DNA of 64,000 nucleotides from Liolophura sinensis. Its lineage: Eukaryota > Mollusca > Polyplacophora > Chitonida > Chitonidae. The translations under genes and the position numbers were made by a program. Numbering within the stretch: position 1 is the stretch's first letter; every line of letters begins with the position of its first letter. Shown here piece by piece: positions 36,601-45,210 of the stretch. The DNA is taken from assembly GCF_032854445.1 (NCBI RefSeq), contig NC_088298.1, positions 20,049,295 through 20,113,294 of the forward strand, in the 5' to 3' direction. The notes under the pieces are model-generated. The model was not told where the DNA came from and did not search any database. It worked only from the letters and a program-made list of their open reading frames with translations.

Positions 36601-39600
36601 AAGTGGTGGCTTTAGAAGAAGCATGTTAGGGCCTATATTTGCTTCTGAAAGTGCATAACTACATACCAAACTTCAGATGAAATACAGTTTTTCTTGGGCA
36701 TATCATTTAGGCACCAATGCAAATATTGTTATTTGTTTGGCCTAATGTTAGCTTAACCCAGACTACATTGTATAATATGTCAGATTCCTAAAGAATTCTT
36801 TACATTGGGTGTATTTCCTGACCAGGATGTATTTCCTATCCAAGATGTCCGGGAGTGGAAGCAAGGGAAGGTGGTGTGGGTGGAGTTTGGGGTTTGGTGG
36901 GGGGAGGGGGGGGGTATGTGTTTATGAATTATTGTATACACACAATTTAACACATGGTTAACAGGTGTGAATCTCATAATGCGGCCTGTGAAACAAACTG
37001 TTTGTCAAGATTCTCCTCAGGTTTCCTGACAATAAATGACTTATGTTATGATCTTGCCCAAATTCTGCTGCTCCACATGTTCTCGATCTCGTTTGCTCCT
37101 GAAAACGTTAAAAAAATCACACTTTCTTGAGGGTTAATTGCCATTTTCAGGAAAACTATGCATCATAGCCAAAAACTAAAAACAGACTTGAGTTCAGCAA
37201 TCTAAACTACATCTAACTGTTAATTTGTAACTTTAAAATTCAAAAGGTAATTACAGGTCGTTACACGTATATCACATAACCCATGAATTTCACATTGTTG
37301 CTGTTCATATAAAGACTCTTGGTGACAATAAGAGTTTCAGCTGAATATGTGTGTCCGTTTGTTCGGTCTAATGTTCATGGAGTCTAATGTTTGTGGAGTC
37401 TGTTCGTGGAGTCTGATGTTTGTGCAATCTAATGTTCGTGGAGTCTAATGTTCATGGAGTCTAACATTTGTGGAGTCTAATGTTTGTGGAGTCTAACATT
37501 TGTGGAGTCTAACATTTGTGGAGTCAAATGTTCGTGGAGTCAAGTGTTCATGCAGTCTAATGTTCGTGGAGTCTAATTTTTGTGGAGTCAAATGTTCATG
37601 CAGTCAAGTGTTCGTGCAGTCTAATGTTCTGCTAGAATCTGATTATGCCCAACTAAATATTTTTAAACATGACTCAATCAACCACTTAGAAAACAAGAAG
37701 GTACAGGGAGAGCATAAATATCTAACAGCCAAATGTACAAAAGCAAATGATGAGTTCCATTGAAGGGACAGCACTCTTTTTACACTATTTCAAGATACAA
37801 TCTGACAATAGCGAAGAACTATTTTAAAAAAATTCCAGGCCCGCCTCTGACACCAGAAAAGTGTATACAGTAGGTGTACAGTGTACAAAGTGTTATTTAG
37901 CTATAATTTTCAGTAAAGTTGCTGAGAAACAGACAGACTGACTGACAGACAAACATTAAATGCTGGAAAAACATAGCCTTGTTGGGTTAGATAACTAATC
38001 TCCTATCAGTTCGTGGCACAGGTTTTTATTAGGTAGTTTGAAAACACATGCACTTATCTGTAATTGTAACTATCCAGGTGCACTGAGTCTTACCAGGATC
38101 TGCCCTGTTTTTTTCTCACATAAGACTACCTGATTCTGAATGCTATCTACAGTTGTACATGCATGTAGGGTTTTTTTATGTGAGGCAGTATGAATGTAAA
38201 ATTTCATCTGCTGTGTAGGGTTTTTCAGTCGATAAATGAAAATAAAGGTGAACAATATTTTTTATTAATTATCTTAGTAATGTAGTCTACAAATCCAATA
38301 ATTGCTGTGCTTTTTACAGGCACACGTATAGGTTTTTGCACATTTCCCAGGCATTTAGTTCACTTAAAAATAGCATTATTTAAAAAAAAAGATGTGAATG
38401 CAGTTCTGTTTTCTTTCATTTTAAGTATGGCCAGTCAGTATATAATAGTCATTTTCAGTAGCTTTTGTCGACCCTGTGGGCACAGGCATCCAGTAACAAA
38501 GAACAAAATGTTAGAGATCGTATCTTTAAAGTACTGAAGGTCACATGAGGGAGATATTCCATTGTTGATTCGGTGTGTACAAGTTAAAATCAATGTTAAA
38601 CAAAATGTTAGGGGTGGTATCTCAAAAAGTACTGTGTGTATTGAGCTCAGGGTTTGCATATGTGTAGAACGCAATAGCAGGAGTGGATATTCCATCGTTG
38701 ATTCGGTGTGTGCATATTAAATATCATAAATTACCAAGTTCCTGATTTAGTGTATTGTGTATTACAATCAACATTGTTAAACAAACTGTTAGGGGTGGTA
38801 TCTCAGAAACTACAGCATGTATTGACATGAAGTTTAACTTGCATATAAAGCACAATGGCACAGGAAGGATTTCCATTGCTGATGCTCTGTGTGCATATTA
38901 ATTACCGTAAATTACCAAATTCACGATTTCAGAACGCTATGTATTGAGCTGAAGTTCTGCATTCATGTGCCTCCTACAGGCGAGCTGTTTGGTATCCTCT
39001 CTACCATTTCTATGTTCCTAATTACCATTCTGTTGATGTCAGTTTTGATGGCTAAGTTGTGTAAAGTGTCACTTGTGCAGCATGTTTATCAATCTATGTG
39101 GCTAAGTTGCGTAAAGTGTCACTTGTGCAGCATGAGGTTTATCAATCTACGTGGCTAAGTTGGGTAAAGTGTCACGTGCTGCATTAGATTTATCAATCTA
39201 CGTGGCTAAGTTGTGTAAAGTGTCACTTGTGCTGCATGAGGTTTATCAATCTACGTGGCTAAGTTGCGTAAAGTGTCACTCGTGCTGCATAAGGTTTATC
39301 AATCTATGTGGCTAAGTTGCGTAAAGTGTCACTTGTGCTGCATGATGTTTATCAATCTACGTGGCTAAGTTGTGTAAAGTGTCACTTGTACTGCATGAGG
39401 TTTATCATTTACCGATGTGAAAGAAGATTGTTTTCCCTGAATTCCTCCATACATAAATGTGGTTGTTACAGTGTAAAAACAGGCATCAGACCCCATTCAA
39501 ATTAATAAATCATTCTGATCTTAAATGTTTGTTTTTTTTTTTTGTTTCTTTTCTGCATTCTGTCTACGTGTAGTTCCATTCCAGTTAGTGGATATCTGAC

Positions 39601-42600
39601 CCAAACATTCACTGTGTGAACCCTAAAAATTGTGACATGTCTCATATTATTTTGTTGATAGACTTGTGGGATACAGCACAAGAAGTCTAACCAATGTTTT
39701 GGGGTTTTCCCCATTATGATAATAGTCCCAGTTAATTAGTATATAAATGAGCCATTCATTCAATGTGTGACGTATGTCTCATATTAGTCTGTTGATCAGT
39801 GTAACCAATGTTTTGGGGTTTTCCCCATTATGATAATAATCCCAGTTAATTAGTATATAAATGAGCCATTCATTCAGTGTGTGACGTATGTCTCATATTA
39901 GTCTGTTGATCAGTCTAACCAATGTTTTTGGTTTTTCCCCATTATGGTTATAATCCCAGTTAATTAGTATATAAATGAGTCATTCATTCAATGTGTAATG
40001 TATGTCTCATATTAGTCTGTTGATCAGTCTAACCAATGTTTTTGGTTTTTCCCCCATTATGGTTATAATCCCAGTTAATTAGTATATAAATGAGCCATTC
40101 ATTCAATGTGTGACGTATGTCTCATATTAGTCTGTTGATCAGTCTAACTAATGTTTTTGGTTTTTCCCCATTATGGTTATAATCCCAGTTAATTAGGATA
40201 TAAATGAGCCATTCATTCATTGTGTGATGTATGTCTCATATTAGTCTGTTGATCAGTCTAACCAGTGTTTTTGGTTTTTCCCCATTATGGTTATAATCCC
40301 AGTTAATTAGTATATAAATGAGCCATTCATTCAATGTGTAATGTATGTCTCATATTAGTCTGTTGATCAGTCTAACCAATGTTTTTGGTTTTTCCCCATT
40401 ATGATAATAATCCCAGTTAATTAGTATATAAATGAGCCATTCATTCAATGTGTGACGTATGTCTCGTATTGTTTTGTTGATCAGACCTATAGGACACGCA
40501 CAAGAAGTCTAACCAATGTTTTGGGGGTTTTTTTGTTGATCAGACCTATGTTTTTTTGTTTTGTTGATCAGACCTATAGGATACGGCACACAAAGTCTAA
40601 CCAATGTGTTTGGTTTTCCCCATTATGATTATAATTTCAGTTAATTATTAGATAAATGAACCATTCAGGCATTTTGTTCTTGTAATATGTGTGCTTTAGT
40701 CAAGAAACACCCAAGTGAACTGAACATGGCCTTAGTTTCCCATTGTGTTTTTGATTATAGTATTAAATGTACATGTTATCTGTACCCTATACTACAGTGT
40801 CTTTTGTGGTTTTGTTGACAGACATATGGAATCCGGCACAAAAAGTCGAGCCAGGTGGAGGTGATGACTTACGTGGATTATGTGGAGATTGACAGCTCCG
40901 CCTGGTTTGCTGGACTCCGCAGAGGTGAGTTGGATAAGCCTAAGGGTGCTTTGGTTTAGGAAATGTCATTGAGGTTTATATAGTGGCTTGCTATCTTCTT
41001 TCACATTTTTGATAAATTTTAGGAAATGAAAAAAGCTATAAATTTTAAGTGATTTTAAAACTCAGTAACCAGAACACTTTCATGTTAATTATCAGTTTTT
41101 TTAGATTTTTGTCACCTTAAAATGCAAATTTTATTTATTTTTTTTTTTATGTCCTGTGGTAAAACACCTATATTATACAAAAATGTGAATATTGTTGGGA
41201 GGTTTAACAGTGATTTTAACACTGTGTAAATGTTATAAATTTGTTGTACATTTTTGTTACATGACTATTTTGTCCTATGGTAAAATGCGAAAATTATACC
41301 AAAATGTTCCACTGTTGAACGGAGGTCAATACGTGTAACTGTGATACAGGTTTTTCTGCAAACAGTAATTTTATCTCTTTTATTTATGTGGGATAATCTA
41401 TCAATACACATTTGGGAAGAGAACAGCCTTTCATTGGTATTTTCTTAGGTGCAATGTTACCAATGGCAGTCATGTAAGCATAGCACTTGTACTTGATACT
41501 GAGGTCACATGCCTTCCTTCTTGTCCAATCACAGGTGACGTTATATTGGCTGTTGATGGAGACTCAGTTGATCACATGACCCACCAGCAGCTTGTTGATA
41601 GGCTCAGACAATGTCAGAAGACAATGAGGTACGCAAGTCTTCATGTTCCATTGATCAATTGATTATCCCCACATATTAATAGAAGTGAGGAAAAGTATAC
41701 AGTATAGTTGAAATGTATTTAGTGTATTTAAAATTATTTAGTCGTTCAGTTTGAAAGATAGAACATGAAGGAAACTGAAATTAAAAAACTTGAAAGAAAG
41801 GCAACAAGATTCAAATCTTAATGTGCCAAACATCAGTATACTGTATGTTGATGGATAAAAAGTTAAGGCAAGTTCTATATTATCACGAAAGCCTGCAGAA
41901 ATGGTTAAGTCCTGAGCCACGTCATATCGAAAACTTTAAAATTGGCAATATTAGCATAGCCCAGAATGGTGCTCAGCATAAAGGGACCAGGCCAAGTATT
42001 AAATGCACAGCCAGTGGTGTCAGTGTTCTGCAGCTGGGTTTGGTATCATGTCTGGTGTCCTTGGAATGGCAAATGAGTGAGGCAGATGGGATAGGCGGCA
42101 GGAAAAAGAAAAAACACACAGAAATAGTCTAGTATGTAGTTGTGTTCTGTGGCTCATTGAATAATACAACAGTAGAAACAATAATTTTGCACTGTCCTAT
42201 TTCTATTTTCCCTGAAATTTGAAACACATGGCCTGCTCATTGTAGTCAATATATATGTAAGTTTACCAGGACTATTGAGTTTCTTTGTACTCACACGGTT
42301 AGACGATCTATTGAATGGCATACTCATGTAATATTCTACTTTCAACACCATTAACATCTGTCCCAAATTTTAGAAGAATTCGGATATTTTTAGTAAATCA
42401 CCGTAATTGTCTCTGTCTGCAGGCTAGTTGTCTTGTTTGAAGATTGTCATCGCAAAGTGGAGCTTCATGACAGGCTTATAAAGCTCAAGGTACAGTTGTA
42501 GATTATCTCATATTATGATTAAAAACATTTCTGTAAGCCAGATCATAGTCTCAACCATCCATTTTCATCTGTTTATTTGATTGGTGTTTTACGCCGTACT

Positions 42601-45210
42601 CAAAAATGTTTCACATGTGATGACGGTCATGTTGGGCAGATCCTGGGGGAAACCCACGACCGTCCATAGGTCACTGACAGACCTTATCCGGTATGACCGG
42701 AGAGGAAGCCAACATGATCTACATCCATTTTAAAATAGGTCAGTCATTTTGTTTACCTTATTCTGCAGAATCTATAGCTGGGCTGGGTCTCATATGACAT
42801 GGTTATTGTTAGATCCAGGAATTTTAGTTCGCCTGTACAAAGTACAGACCTAGCTTAAGTTGTACCGTGAGCATCTTCATTGGCGTTCAATAATAGGGAA
42901 AGCAATGTTAAAGAAAATGTTAGGGGTGGTATCTCCAAAAGTTTCGCGTGCATTGAGCTTACGGTTTGCACCCAATTAGAGCACAGTGATGCAGGGGGAT
43001 ATTGTTGATTCGGTGTGTACATATTAAATACCATAAATGGCTGAATTACTGACTTAGTGTATTAAAATCGAAGTTAAGCAAAATGTTAGGGGTGGTATCT
43101 TAAGAAGTACAGCATGTATTGAGCTCAGGATTTGCATACATCTGTAGCGTAATAAGATAAGGGGCATAATCCATCGTTGATTCTGTGTGTGCATATTAAA
43201 TACCATAGATTGCTATATTTCTGACTTAGTGTATTGTGTATTTTAATCAAAGTTAAGCAAAATGTAGGGTGTGGTATATCAGAAAGTACAGCATGTATTG
43301 ACCTGAAGTTTTACATGCATATAAAGGACAATGACAAAATGGAGGAATTCCAATCGCTAATGCTCTGTATGTATATTAATTACCATAAATTACCAAATAT
43401 TAGTACTTTATGTATTGAGCTGAAGTTTTGAATTCATGTGAGCTGTTTGGTAGCCATGCTACCATTTCTAAGCTGTGGGATCCTGTATTTGCTTGTTCAG
43501 TAGAATGTGAATGAGAGAATGCTGAAACCTTCTCCGTGTCAGCTTACATGAAGGAATGGAAGAATTCCTGAGACAGTTCCAAGTGTGGCAACCTGCGAAT
43601 GGTTGTGGGTTTCCCCCGGGCTCTGCCTGGTTTCCTCCACCCCAATGCTGGCCGCTGTCATAAAAGTGAAATATCCTTGGGTACACGTAAAATGCAAATC
43701 CAATAAATACCTAGTGTGAAATGTGAAATTTCCCATCTACCACTAGGTGTTCAAGCCTTCACGCAGTCAACTGTGTTGTAAACCATCTTTCTGACAAATT
43801 TCAGACAATCTTGAAAGGGAAACTCCAAGAGTTGAAACACCTGGAAGAAAAGGAAAGACAGATATTATTCAAAGGTGAGTAAATTCAATTTGAAAATGTT
43901 TGTACTTGTTTTAATTACACACAGACTTTATCAAGCTCTGGTTGGGGGGAAGGGGAAGCTCCATGGCCGAGGGGGTTAGCATGTCAACAGGGAGCAACCC
44001 CCAGGAGCCTCTCACCAATGTGGTTGCTGTCCAGCTCATGCAGACTTGCGGATGCAACCTGCGGATGATCGTGGGTTTCCCCCGGGCTCTGCTGCCGGTG
44101 TATAAGAGAAATATTTCTGAGTACGGCGTAAAACACAAATGAAATAAATAAAGGATGTACTTCTAGTTAAATCTGGCTGTGATTGCGTAATTGAGATGCT
44201 AGTCATGGAATTGTTAGGCAAAAAGGTGTTCTAAAATTCACCTAACACCACAGCTCATGGTCTTGGCAACCATATATATCTGTAGACAGCGCTTATATGG
44301 GTTATCAAGTGATCTTACATGGAGTTTATACGTATTAAGCTCATTTTGCATCTTGAAGGTTATATGGTCTGTTACTTGCCAATTTTTATCCATATGTTCA
44401 TTTCATTGCTGGATTTTTCACCATCAGGAATCGGTCTATTGTTTCTTTATGTATTTTGGTTTGTTTGTTTCAGTGCCAGGTTTATCCCGGATTGACTCTG
44501 TTCGACTGAGTGCCCGCAGTAGTGCCAGTTCCCTGGACAGTACCTGGGATCAATATAGCATTGTTTACCCAACTAGTGCTTGTAGCAGTCTTGCGAATCT
44601 TAGTGTGTCTACGACAACGTCTGACGAACAAGATGTTCTCACGGATTCGCTCAGCATGGGGTCATCCGTGTATTCTGAGGATGGGAGCACAAGCTTGGAT
44701 GACGGCGTCGTGGCCTGCGCTTCTTCAGATAATGCTGCCTCTGAAACAGACAGTTTTACTGATTCCGTTTTTCTACCGAACAACAGAAGTTCTGTGATCT
44801 TCAAACCAAAATTCACTGTGGCTCCTGAAGGAACGGATCAGACCTCTGTAAGCACGGAAAGTTCTCAAGGTCCCAGTGAAACCTCCTCTGATGTCCCAGA
44901 ATCCAAAGCTTTACCCAGAATTCCAAGCACCCCTTCGGCCGCAGAGGAAGGCTCTCCTTTGTTATCTCCATTGACCAAAGAAGAGCCATATGAGAAGATA
45001 AGTGAAAGTGACAAATCCATCGAGAATCCGTTAAATCCAGACAATATTGTAGATGACGCATGTGTGGACCAATCAAATGGTGCGACTGAACCAGAGAGGC
45101 ATGTTACCATGAACACAGAGTCCTGCACTGAGAAAGACAAGCCTAAAACCCTCCGATTTTCTCAAGTCAGAGAATGTATCAACGAGTCAGATGAGGTGAC
45201 AAAATTATAG
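19850..45210 (+). CDS. TAMALIN: TAMALIN/CYTIP-family PDZ scaffold protein
   Basis: Members of this family (TAMALIN/GRASP and CYTIP) are cytoplasmic scaffolds that bind cytohesin Arf exchange factors through a coiled coil and receptors through a PDZ domain. Seven exons join in phase: 19850-19894, 28618-28755, 40822-40924, 41535-41628, 42423-42489, 43805-43874 and 44474-45210, giving 417 aa. Residues 1-15 are Lys-rich. The PDZ domain is at about 44-131, with binding loop SWGFTLQ (55-61), QTYGIRHKK typical of the family, and an alpha-B His (MTHQQLVDRL) that marks class I specificity. A Lys/Glu-rich coiled coil (HRKVELHDRLIKLK ... KLQELKHLEEKERQ) covers about 140-172. A long Ser/Thr/Glu-rich tail ends VTKL, a class I PDZ ligand. 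An alternative in-frame ATG at 19829 would add 7 residues. CYTIP is the closest alternative name; invertebrates probably have one ancestral gene. Confidence 0.88.
20491..20662 (-). mobile_element. SINE family A, partial
   Basis: Runs from the tail (tggttggtgttttacgttgt) through the core to acttatggctggagaggaat. No tRNA-related head. Confidence 0.8.
22612..22879 (-). mobile_element. SINE family A, near full length
   Basis: Tail, core and tRNA-related head are all present. On the minus strand the head shows TGGATCAGTTGATTAGCGC (A-box region) and GTGAGGTCAAGTCC (B-box region). Length is about 268 bp. Confidence 0.88.
22959..22994 (-). mobile_element. SINE family A tail fragment
   Basis: Only tatttatttgattggtgttt, tatgccgtactcaag remains. 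It lies 80 bp from the complete copy at 22612-22879. Confidence 0.7.
23888..24125 (+). mobile_element. Tc1/mariner-type MITE with residual transposase N-terminus
   Basis: It is flanked by TA on both sides (23886-23887, 24126-24127). The ends are 25-bp imperfect inverted repeats: CAGGGCATCCCAGAAGTCGT at the left and, reverse complemented, CAGGGTGTCCCAGAAGTCAT at the right. Between them an ATG at 23993 opens MPNKLTAQERVELVFMFGRD, continuing to VAQEFN, which looks like the helix-turn-helix start of a Tc1/mariner-like transposase. The frame stops inside the right TIR at 24109. The catalytic domain is absent, so it is an internal-deletion derivative. Confidence 0.85.
25244..25408 (+). mobile_element. 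SINE family A, 5'-truncated
   Basis: Runs from ctccggccatacgtgagaag to the tail gcgtaaaacaccaatcagat followed by acaaataaa. Confidence 0.75.
26390..26427. repeat. (TACA)n microsatellite
   Basis: About nine TACA tetranucleotide units. Confidence 0.95.
26649..26743 (-). mobile_element. SINE family A, 3' fragment
   Basis: Tail (ttgttgttttacgctgtact) through cagcattatggtgagaggaa. Truncated in the core. Confidence 0.75.
26985..27140 (+). mobile_element. SINE family A, 5'-truncated
   Basis: Core (acctgcggatggtcgtgggt) to tail (gaaataaataaataaatc). It sits about 240 bp from an inverted fragment at 26649-26743. Confidence 0.78.
27363..27582 (+). mobile_element. MITE family 1 copy
   Basis: Left end TTATTCCTCAACCATTTCAC and right end ATGCGAAAAGGTTGAAGAAT are inverted repeats of each other. 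The internal sequence is shared with the other copies. Confidence 0.75.
27584..27631. repeat. (TA)n microsatellite
   Basis: About 23 TA dinucleotides directly abutting the right end of the MITE family 1 copy. Confidence 0.95.
28218..28345 (-). mobile_element. SINE-like fragment, diverged
   Basis: Begins with the same tail type (atttatttatttgattgctt) but the body differs from family A (gcagaggaaaccagattgga). It may be a related subfamily. It ends about 270 bp upstream of TAMALIN exon 2. Confidence 0.4.
28618..28755 (+). CDS. TAMALIN: TAMALIN-like coding exon 2 (start of PDZ)
   Basis: Acceptor ttttttcag, donor CAG|GTATAT, 46 codons, phase 0 to 0. It contains RRRRTLELSKK and the carboxylate-binding loop WGFTLQ. 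Confidence 0.88.
29531..30200. repeat. 70-bp tandem array
   Basis: About nine units of 69-70 bp, each containing aatgctaagtgaatatggta and ctaaggatgggctagtcacc. One unit is shortened near 29740. Confidence 0.93.
30768..31137. mobile_element. Long-TIR non-autonomous element (family 3), second copy
   Basis: Matches 1767-2162 through ccagaggcacaa, tttttgacaggtcaca and the ends (gtgtcatgtgacttg at left; gacaggtcacatgacgc inverted at right). Diverged, no coding. Confidence 0.55.
31228..31368 (+). mobile_element. SINE family A, highly degenerate
   Basis: Traces only: aacttgccagtggtttactc, ctcaggtttcctcca, cttcttgaatggcaataaac, caaataaataaa. Confidence 0.4.
31505..31745 (-). repeat. Dispersed repeat (family 5), inverted copy
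   Basis: Inverse of 14300-14560: atcatcccattctccaagcc, aacctcaaagcacctttcta, gaatcagaaaatg. Confidence 0.55.
31835..32040 (-). mobile_element. MITE family 1 copy
   Basis: Shares ttctaaaggcattgttctgt, ctgataaaataatactttct and the right end GTGAAAAGGTTGAGGAATTA. The left end is eroded. It directly abuts the next MITE. Confidence 0.65.
32044..32259. mobile_element. MITE family 4, TA-flanked
   Basis: TA at 32042-32043 and 32260-32261 flank inverted ends: CCCTATTTCTTCTAAACTTT at the left and, reverse complemented, CCCTAATTCTTCTAAAATTT at the right, both continuing GGGACA. It is 216 bp long and non-coding. A diverged relative is at about 42196-42384. Confidence 0.75.
32552..32656 (+). mobile_element. 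SINE family A, 3' fragment
   Basis: Runs from ttctgttcggtttgctccca to the tail gtaaaacaccaatcaaataa. Confidence 0.75.
32991..33249 (+). mobile_element. SINE family A, full length
   Basis: A tRNA-related head begins ggggcctctgtggctcagtc (A box TGGCTCAGTCGG; B-box-like GTGAGCTCAAGTCC), followed by the conserved core (acctgcgaatggtcgtgggt), 3' part (aagtgaaatattcttgagta) and an AAATAAA tail. It is one of the best copies for a family consensus. Confidence 0.92.
33470..33631 (+). mobile_element. SINE family A, 5'-truncated
   Basis: Runs from gttgtatgtgggaaggcctg to the tail cagataaataaatta. Confidence 0.78.
34348..35039. mobile_element. Composite element with inverted GAGTGA...TCACTC ends
   Basis: The left edge (gaatgagtgaatgattgaat, gcctggggtgtaacgtccta) and right edge (gtacgacgttaaaccccaag, cactcactcactc) are inverted matches. 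The interior holds a tRNA-SINE-like body (ctgccgaagacaccagacat, ctcagcactgagtgccaagc) also found at about 51790-52035. It could be two abutting SINEs in opposite orientation rather than one element. Confidence 0.45.
35078..35275 (+). repeat. Dispersed repeat (family 5)
   Basis: Shares gattctgagagttcta, ttttttgaggtttgcttgaa, acatgggatgatattctgct with 14300-14560. Confidence 0.6.
35300..35507 (+). mobile_element. MITE family 1 copy
   Basis: Left end ATTAATCTTTTCGCAT and right end GTGCGAAAAGGTTGAAGAAT are inverted. Clear internal match to 11041 and 27363. Confidence 0.72.
35870..36138 (+). mobile_element. SINE family A, full length
   Basis: Head ggggcctccgtggctcagtc, B-box region GTGAGTTCAAGACC, complete core and tail ending in (AAAT)n. 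Only lightly diverged from 32991-33249. Confidence 0.92.
37364..37628. repeat. 16-bp minisatellite
   Basis: About 16 units of AGTCTAATGTTCGTGG with variants (AACATTTG, CAAGTGTTCATG). Confidence 0.93.
38490..38985. repeat. Tandem array of a roughly 180-bp repeat, copy 1
   Basis: The segment aaaatgttaggggtggtatc recurs at about 38607 and 38788, each followed by a ttgattcggtgtgtgcatat block. A shorter partial unit lies upstream at 38509. The same family forms a second array at 42895-43450. Confidence 0.85.
39045..39412. repeat. Tandem array of about 52 bp
   Basis: Seven units beginning gctaagttgtgtaaagtgtc at 39051, 39101, 39154, 39205, 39258, 39311 and 39363, ending in tttatcaatctacgtg. Confidence 0.95.
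39600..40660. repeat. 114-bp satellite containing exon-3 relics
   Basis: The segment cccagttaattagtatataa recurs at 39727, 39841, 39955, 40070, 40184, 40298 and 40412 (114-115 bp), with a diverged unit near 40637. Outer units at 39651-39697, 40471-40515 and 40561-40607 carry a longer version that resembles the intron/exon-3 boundary. The middle units have an internal deletion there (ttgatcagtctaacc). Confidence 0.93.
40572..40607 (+). pseudogene. Relic of TAMALIN-like exon 3 start (pseudo-exon)
   Basis: After a gatcag acceptor-like motif the next codons read TYRIRHTKSNQC. The true exon reads TYGIRHKKSSQV after gttgacag. A second relic at 39662-39697 reads TCGIQHKKSNQC. No donor or downstream exon sequence follows, so these are decoy acceptors, not functional exons. 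Confidence 0.7.
40822..40924 (+). CDS. TAMALIN: TAMALIN-like coding exon 3 (PDZ middle)
   Basis: Acceptor gttgacag, donor AGAG|GTGAGT, 103 bp, phase 0 to 1. Encodes TYGIRHKKSSQVEVMTYVDY ... SAWFAGLRR. The sequence just upstream is a 114-bp satellite whose outer units contain relics of this exon's own start. Confidence 0.9.
41535..41628 (+). CDS. TAMALIN: TAMALIN-like coding exon 4 (PDZ end)
   Basis: Acceptor atcacag, donor AG|GTACGC, 94 bp, phase 1 to 2. Encodes GDVILAVDGDSVDHMTHQQL ... QKTM, including the alpha-B helix with the class I His. Confidence 0.9.
42196..42384. mobile_element. MITE family 4, diverged copy
   Basis: Shares gcctgctcatt, tatatatgtaagttt, tactttcaacacc and ctgtcccaaattttagaaga with 32044-32259. 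The left end is poorly preserved. It ends about 38 bp from exon 5. Confidence 0.6.
42423..42489 (+). CDS. TAMALIN: TAMALIN-like coding exon 5
   Basis: Acceptor gtctgcag, donor AAG|GTACAG, 67 bp, phase 2 to 0. Encodes LVVLFEDCHRKVELHDRLIK: the last PDZ strand and the start of the coiled coil. Confidence 0.88.
42569..42720 (-). mobile_element. SINE family A, partial
   Basis: Tail tttatttgattggtgtttta, core gaaacccacgaccgtccata, ending ggagaggaagccaacatgat. The tRNA-related head is missing. It starts 80 bp after exon 5. Confidence 0.78.
42895..43450. repeat. Tandem array of the roughly 180-bp repeat, copy 2
   Basis: gttaggggtggtatct starts at about 42919 and 43085 and a variant at about 43264. 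Each unit is followed by ttgattcggtgtgtacatat-like and taccataaat blocks. Same family as 38490-38985. Confidence 0.85.
43588..43712 (+). mobile_element. SINE family A, 5'-truncated
   Basis: Runs from caacctgcgaatggttgtgg to the tail caaatccaataaata. It ends about 90 bp before exon 6. Confidence 0.78.
43805..43874 (+). CDS. TAMALIN: TAMALIN-like coding exon 6 (coiled coil)
   Basis: Acceptor aatttcag, donor AAAG|GTGAGT, 70 bp, phase 0 to 1. Encodes TILKGKLQELKHLEEKERQI followed by LFK; in TAMALIN/CYTIP this helical segment binds cytohesins. Confidence 0.87.
43875..44473 (+). other. TAMALIN-like intron 6
   Basis: Contains a nearly complete SINE. The remainder shows no recognisable element. Confidence 0.65.
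43952..44152 (+). mobile_element. SINE family A, internally deleted
   Basis: Head (aagctccatggccgaggggg), core and tail are present, but about 60 bp of the middle is lost between the head and atgcaacctgcggatgatcg. Confidence 0.8.
44474..45210 (+). CDS. TAMALIN: TAMALIN-like coding exon 7 (C-terminal tail and stop)
   Basis: Acceptor tgtttcag, 737 bp, ending in TAG at 45208-45210. The tail is rich in Ser, Thr, Asp, Glu and Pro and likely disordered. The last residues NESDEVTKL fit the class I PDZ-ligand pattern (Thr at -2, Leu at 0), as does the known C-terminus of mammalian TAMALIN. Confidence 0.9.

Larger units (their letters stand above)
28756..40821 (+). other. TAMALIN-like intron 2 (12 kb)
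   Basis: No supported exon inside. It contains five tandem arrays (29531-30200, 37364-37628, 38490-38985, 39045-39412, 39600-40660), SINE and MITE copies and a composite element at 34348-35039. Little is recognised in 28830-29530, 30200-30760 and 36490-37360 apart from a G-run at 36897-36915. Confidence 0.7.
40925..42422 (+). other. TAMALIN-like introns 3 and 4
   Basis: Intron 3 (40925-41534) shows no recognisable element. Intron 4 (41629-42422) holds a diverged MITE family 4 copy near its 3' end. Confidence 0.65.
42490..43804 (+). other. TAMALIN-like intron 5
   Basis: Holds a SINE family A copy, the second 180-bp repeat array and another SINE fragment. No exon is seen. Confidence 0.65.

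Noticed and set aside
44510-45140. Antisense and alternate-frame ORFs over the last TAMALIN exon
   Set aside because: They are shadows of a 245-codon exon that carries the family's reading frame and a good acceptor.
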